A stretch of DNA of 12,119 bases from CAYMRB01 sp964392615 (GTDB lineage: Bacteria; Planctomycetota; UBA8108). Positions 8,783 through 12,119 of this stretch are shown one piece after another. The position numbers and the translations under genes are program-made. The stretch is taken from NCBI GenBank assembly GCA_964392615.1, contig CAYMRB010000315.1, positions 1 to 12,119 of the forward strand, written 5' to 3'. A model generated the notes under the pieces. That model saw only the letters and a list, made by a program, of their open reading frames with translations, searched no databases and was not told the DNA's origin. The stretch's first letter is position 1. The number at the start of each line of letters is the position of its first letter.

Positions 8783-11700
8783 TCAGCGGGCGTCCGGCAC
8801 GCCACCGAAGCATGTGACGCTGCCGTCCTTCGCCACCAGGTAGAGGCAGCCGGCGGCGGCGATCAGACCATCGAGCACCGGCGGGGCGTCCAGCGCGATC
8901 GTGGCCGCGCTCGGCTTCCCGTCGCGCGCCGACACCGCTCGCAGCTCGCCGCCGCGTCGGCCTTGGAGACCGGCGAGCGGGTCCGCTTCGTCGAGCACGT
9001 CCGGCGCTCCCGCGACGAACAGCGTATCCGCGGTCTTGACCATCGCCTGGATGCGCACGGGGATCCACGTCGTCCACTTCGGCGGCCGCGAGCGCGTGAA
9101 GCCGACGCCCTTGTCGCGATCGACCGCCGTCGTGCCGACGGGGATGGGGCCTTTGCTGCTCGAGAACGTGTTCTGCGGCAGCCACTCGACAGGCTTCGGT
9201 TGGCCGTCGCGTCCGACGAGCTGCGGCTCGTTGTCGATGTCGTCGGCGAAGAGCAGATAGCCCTCCTTGCCCGGGAAGAACATCGGACTGTGCCGGTTGC
9301 GCCGGTGGAAGACCTTGACGGCCCACGTCGTCGCGTCGTCGAACACGATCAGCTGACCGCTCTTCGGCGCCTGGTTCGCGAGGTAGAAGCCGGGCCATCG
9401 CGCCGAGTGCATCCAGAAGCTGCGGTTGTACCATTCGTCGTCCAGCAGGCCGGACGTCGAGAAGAGATGCCGACCGACCGCGTGGTCGCCCATGATCGTC
9501 AGGTATTCGGGCTTGCGCGCTCGCAGCTCGCCGTCGAGTTCGACCTGTCTCATGTACACCGACCTACCGTCGCCGACGAGGACTTCCGAGCGCGCGCCCT
9601 CGACCCAGAAGCAACGCCCCGGTCCGTCTTCGAAATCGGGCTCCGGCCCCTCGACGAGCGCCGAGTGCAATACTCGCCCCGTAGCGGGATCGAGGCCGTG
9701 GACGTGGATGCCGCCGTCGAGGAACGACGAACGACCGGCCGTCGCATACGCGATGCCGTTCTGCACGAGGACCGATCCGTGCACGGGCCACGCCGACTCG
9801 AGCTGTCCGAACGCTCCGACGAGGCGCTCGTCAGGTGCCGCGCGGAACCTCCATATGAGCTCGCCATCGCCCGCGCGAAGGCAGTACACCTGACCGTCCG
9901 CGGATCCGAACAGCACGCGGCCCGCGTGTATCGTCGGCGGCGAGTCGATGCGGCCGCCGGCGGTAAAGCTCCAACGCGGCGTGCCGTCGCGCGCGCTGCG
10001 CGCGAGGACCGTGTGCGCGTCGATCGACGCGACGAGCAGCATGCCGTCCGCGACGACGGGAGCCGTCAGCCGACCGCCGAGACCGATCCGCCAACGCGGC
10101 GACACGCCGCTCGGTACGCGGCACGGTGTCGATCCGCTCCGCGCGGCATCGTGCCGGAACGTCGGCCAGTCGTCGCTTGCCGCATCGCCGGTGGTTTCGT
10201 TCGCCGCGCCGCTGCTCCAGGCCGGACCGCGCACGAGTCGTTCGTCCCGCGCGCGAGCAGGCGACGGCGCACTCGACTGCGGCCCGAGCGCGCAGAAGCC
10301 GAGCAGCTTGACGCCGGGCTCGCAGAAGCACTGATCCGGCGGCACGTAGAGCAATCCGTTCGCCGGCATGACGCCGAGTTTGCACGAGCCGCGCAGCCAG
10401 TTGTTGCGCGAGTTGGCGGGCTTGCCATCCGGGCCGGGCGCGATGTCGAGGAACTCGACGCCCTCCTTCGCGCTCAGGATGAACCGGTCCGTGGCCTTGC
10501 CGCGATAACACCGCGCATGGTGTCCGACGCTGCGGAGGTTCTTCGTCGACACCTTCCGCTTCACCTCGCCGGTGCGCAGGTCGACGCCGACACCGCCGAC
10601 GCCACGCCAGACGAGCCCCGCCGCGACGAACAGGTCCTGCCTCGGAGCGCCCTTGATCGTCCCCGCGCCCTGCGTCCACATCGGGACGCCGGTCTCGGCC
10701 GAGTAGGCACTGAGCACCTTGGCGGCCGAGACGAGGACGACGTCCTCGTAAGCGACCAGGGTGACGTTCCCGCCCTTCGCCCTCTTCGTGTGCCAGATCA
10801 CGTCGCCCGATGCCAGGTCGCGGCAGGTGATGCCCTTGCTGCCGCCCGAAACGATACGCCCGTCGGCGATGGCTAGCGTCAGTTGCGCGATACCGTCCGT
10901 CTTCTTCCGCCAACGGACGGCTCCCGTCGCTGCGTCGAGCGCGACGAGGTGCTGCGGCGATCCGCGCCCGCGACGCTTCTCCTGCGGCGCATTCGGATTG
11001 CGGGTGCTGACGAGAAGTACTCCGTCGTTCGCGAGGATCTCCTCCGCGTTCTTCGTCTTGTCACACGTCCAGAGCGTCGCGCCCGTCGTCGCGTCGAGCG
11101 CCGACACCGGCGCGCCGAAGCCGAGCGTCACGAACACCCGGTCACCGCTCGCGACGAGCCGCCGCGACAGCGTGTTCGGATACTTCCCGCGCTGCCCGGA
11201 GAGCACGGTCAGGTCCTTCTTCTCGAACTGCTCGCGTCCCCATGCGCGCCAGCCCCAGCGTGGCATCGGGCGACGCCAGAGCTTGACTCCGTTGAACGCG
11301 TCGCGAGCGATCAGCGCCCACTTCGACGGCAGGCGCTGGTCGACGATGCCGATCGGCCCCTCGTCGAAGATGTAGAACACGCGGCCGCGTGCCGAGACGA
11401 GCGCGCTGACTCCCGAGTTCGTCTCGTGGCTGCGGAGCCACAGCGGCTTCCCGGCCCATTGCAGGCGTCGCGGCGGGCCGACGACGGCATCCTGCGCCAC
11501 CGCGTTGTTGTCGGCGTCGTGCAGGTAGTGCGTCCACTCGTCGATCTCTTGCGGCCACGGCTTGACCGTTCGCGTCCACTTGCCGTCGCGGCGGATCGCG
11601 GCGACACCATACGGGCACAGGACCCGCAGGACTTCGTCCATCGACACGGCGCCCAAGTCCTCGGAGACGACGAGGTTGACCAAGCCGTCGGCGTAGGGGA

Positions 11701-12022
11701 GTCGGCCGCCCTCGAGCCGGTGCGCCGAGACGCGACCGTAGAGGCCGAGCGAACGGATGTGCCGGCGCGCCGCGCGCACATTGTCGGCGCCCGTGTCGAG
11801 CGCGTGGACGACGCAACCGTCTCGCGCGCCGAGTGCGGCGGCGAGGGTGCCGTCGCCGCAGCCGATCTGGACGAAGACGCCGCCGCGCACGCCGGCGACT
11901 TCCAGAATGCGGGCGGCTTCGGCCGGCGCGTCGACGGGCGGCACCGTCGCCGCGCCGTGCGCGATGGTCGTCACACACAGGAACCACAGGGCCTTCGTCA
12001 CGAGGCCGCTACGTCGTCGCAT
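8783..12022 (-). CDS. Exported protein fusing an SAM-methyltransferase-like domain to a PQQ-type beta-propeller
   Basis: 1079 residues. MRRRSGLVTK, a hydrophobic stretch and AHGAA (21-25) form a signal peptide. A Rossmann domain follows: glycine loop GCGDG (54-58), acidic Asp76 at the end of the second strand, VVSED (118-122) and LCPYGVAAI. This matches class I methyltransferase motifs. From about residue 185 come propeller blades with the PQQ-repeat signature, e.g. DATTGATLW, DAATGAVRW, DLASGDVIW and SAETGVPMW (ending at 318, 371, 410 and 449). A linker with Cys547, Cys565, Cys567 and Cys577 leads to a second propeller from about 618 (DWPTFRHDAARSG), with blades to the C-terminus. The fusion resembles proteins I recall as 'PQQ-binding-like beta-propeller' in planctomycetes; their reaction is unknown and PQQ itself need not bind. 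The start is ATG 12022, with GGGAG eight bases upstream; the TTG at 12085 would spoil the signal peptide. Confidence 0.85.
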   Translation of the reverse strand: MRRRSGLVTKALWFLCVTTIAHGAATVPPVDAPAEAARILEVAGVRGGVFVQIGCGDGTLAAALGARDGCVVHALDTGADNVRAARRHIRSLGLYGRVSAHRLEGGRLPYADGLVNLVVSEDLGAVSMDEVLRVLCPYGVAAIRRDGKWTRTVKPWPQEIDEWTHYLHDADNNAVAQDAVVGPPRRLQWAGKPLWLRSHETNSGVSALVSARGRVFYIFDEGPIGIVDQRLPSKWALIARDAFNGVKLWRRPMPRWGWRAWGREQFEKKDLTVLSGQRGKYPNTLSRRLVASGDRVFVTLGFGAPVSALDATTGATLWTCDKTKNAEEILANDGVLLVSTRNPNAPQEKRRGRGSPQHLVALDAATGAVRWRKKTDGIAQLTLAIADGRIVSGGSKGITCRDLASGDVIWHTKRAKGGNVTLVAYEDVVLVSAAKVLSAYSAETGVPMWTQGAGTIKGAPRQDLFVAAGLVWRGVGGVGVDLRTGEVKRKVSTKNLRSVGHHARCYRGKATDRFILSAKEGVEFLDIAPGPDGKPANSRNNWLRGSCKLGVMPANGLLYVPPDQCFCEPGVKLLGFCALGPQSSAPSPARARDERLVRGPAWSSGAANETTGDAASDDWPTFRHDAARSGSTPCRVPSGVSPRWRIGLGGRLTAPVVADGMLLVASIDAHTVLARSARDGTPRWSFTAGGRIDSPPTIHAGRVLFGSADGQVYCLRAGDGELIWRFRAAPDERLVGAFGQLESAWPVHGSVLVQNGIAYATAGRSSFLDGGIHVHGLDPATGRVLHSALVEGPEPDFEDGPGRCFWVEGARSEVLVGDGRSVYMRQVELDGELRARKPEYLTIMGDHAVGRHLFSTSGLLDDEWYNRSFWMHSARWPGFYLANQAPKSGQLIVFDDATTWAVKVFHRRNRHSPMFFPGKEGYLLFADDIDNEPQLVGRDGQPKPVEWLPQNTFSSSKGPIPVGTTAVDRDKGVGFTRSRPPKWTTWIPVRIQAMVKTADTLFVAGAPDVLDEADPLAGLQGRRGGELRAVSARDGKPSAATIALDAPPVLDGLIAAAGCLYLVAKDGSVTCFGGVPDAR

Positions 12023-12061
12023 GGAAGTGCTCCCGTCGCGGTTAGCAGCCCGTTGAAAGAG

Positions 12062-12079
12062 GCCATCCGGCGCGATGGC
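12062..12079. other. Small hairpin upstream of the propeller gene
   Basis: GCCATC, a six-base loop CGGCGC, then GATGGC form a perfect 6-bp stem. Read on the minus strand it is followed by CTCTTT, so it could be a weak terminator of a gene to the right of the window. It could also be chance in GC-rich DNA. The rest of 12023-12119 shows no gene and no good promoter hexamers. Confidence 0.25.
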
Positions 12080-12119
12080 GGCCATTTCGCCCAGGCTCTT
12101 CGTTGTCAGAACTCGACAA

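Noticed and set aside
8702..10876. 724-codon open frame on the plus strand opposite the propeller gene
   Set aside because: Low-complexity Arg/Ala-rich translation without recognisable motifs, starting inside the zinc-ribbon gene and lying antisense to a well-supported coding region.

Overview
The window is GC-rich bacterial DNA with five protein genes and very little intergenic space. The gene families point to Planctomycetota or a close relative, by inference from families rather than from any rRNA or marker tree. The clues are a secreted protein fusing an SAM-methyltransferase-like domain to a PQQ-type beta-propeller, a small DUF4190-like membrane protein containing 'IPYKN..ALIAYYCG.FSLIP', and a giant exported PKD/FG-GAP protein. 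No rRNA, tRNA, CRISPR array, insertion sequence or integrase was seen.

Positions 1-6769, minus strand: one giant exported surface protein that starts at 6769 and runs off the left edge, with 2256 codons visible. It has a signal peptide, five FG-GAP/VCBS calcium-loop repeats, about eleven PKD modules, a concanavalin-like block, an alpha/alpha-toroid (prenyltransferase/squalene-cyclase-repeat-like) domain, an FN3 domain and two cadherin-like/putative Ig domains. Its frame is broken by a single TGA at 5972-5974, inside the last FG-GAP repeat. I translated the frame by hand from there to base 1 and found no other stop. A near-consensus sigma-70-type promoter (TTGACT-N17-GATAAT) lies in front of the gene.

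Positions 6899-7873, minus strand: an apparently complete 6-phosphofructokinase of the ATP-site (GGDG) type. A 151-bp divergent gap separates it from two overlapping plus-strand genes. The first (8025-8378) is a small DUF4190-like membrane protein with a Glu/Tyr/Asp-repeat N-terminus. The second (8362-8781) is a membrane protein with a C-terminal zinc ribbon.

Positions 8783-12022, minus strand: a 1079-aa exported protein with an N-terminal Rossmann methyltransferase-like domain followed by beta-propeller repeats. It converges on the zinc-ribbon gene with one base between the two stop codons.

The genes do not form an obvious pathway. The two large ones encode envelope or extracellular proteins, the phosphofructokinase is central metabolism, and the two small ones are probably a translationally coupled membrane pair. 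I found no clear signature of a new defence or mobile system. The items most worth a second look are the TGA inside an otherwise intact giant gene, the toroid domain embedded in a PKD chain, and the export signal on a protein with an intact-looking SAM site.
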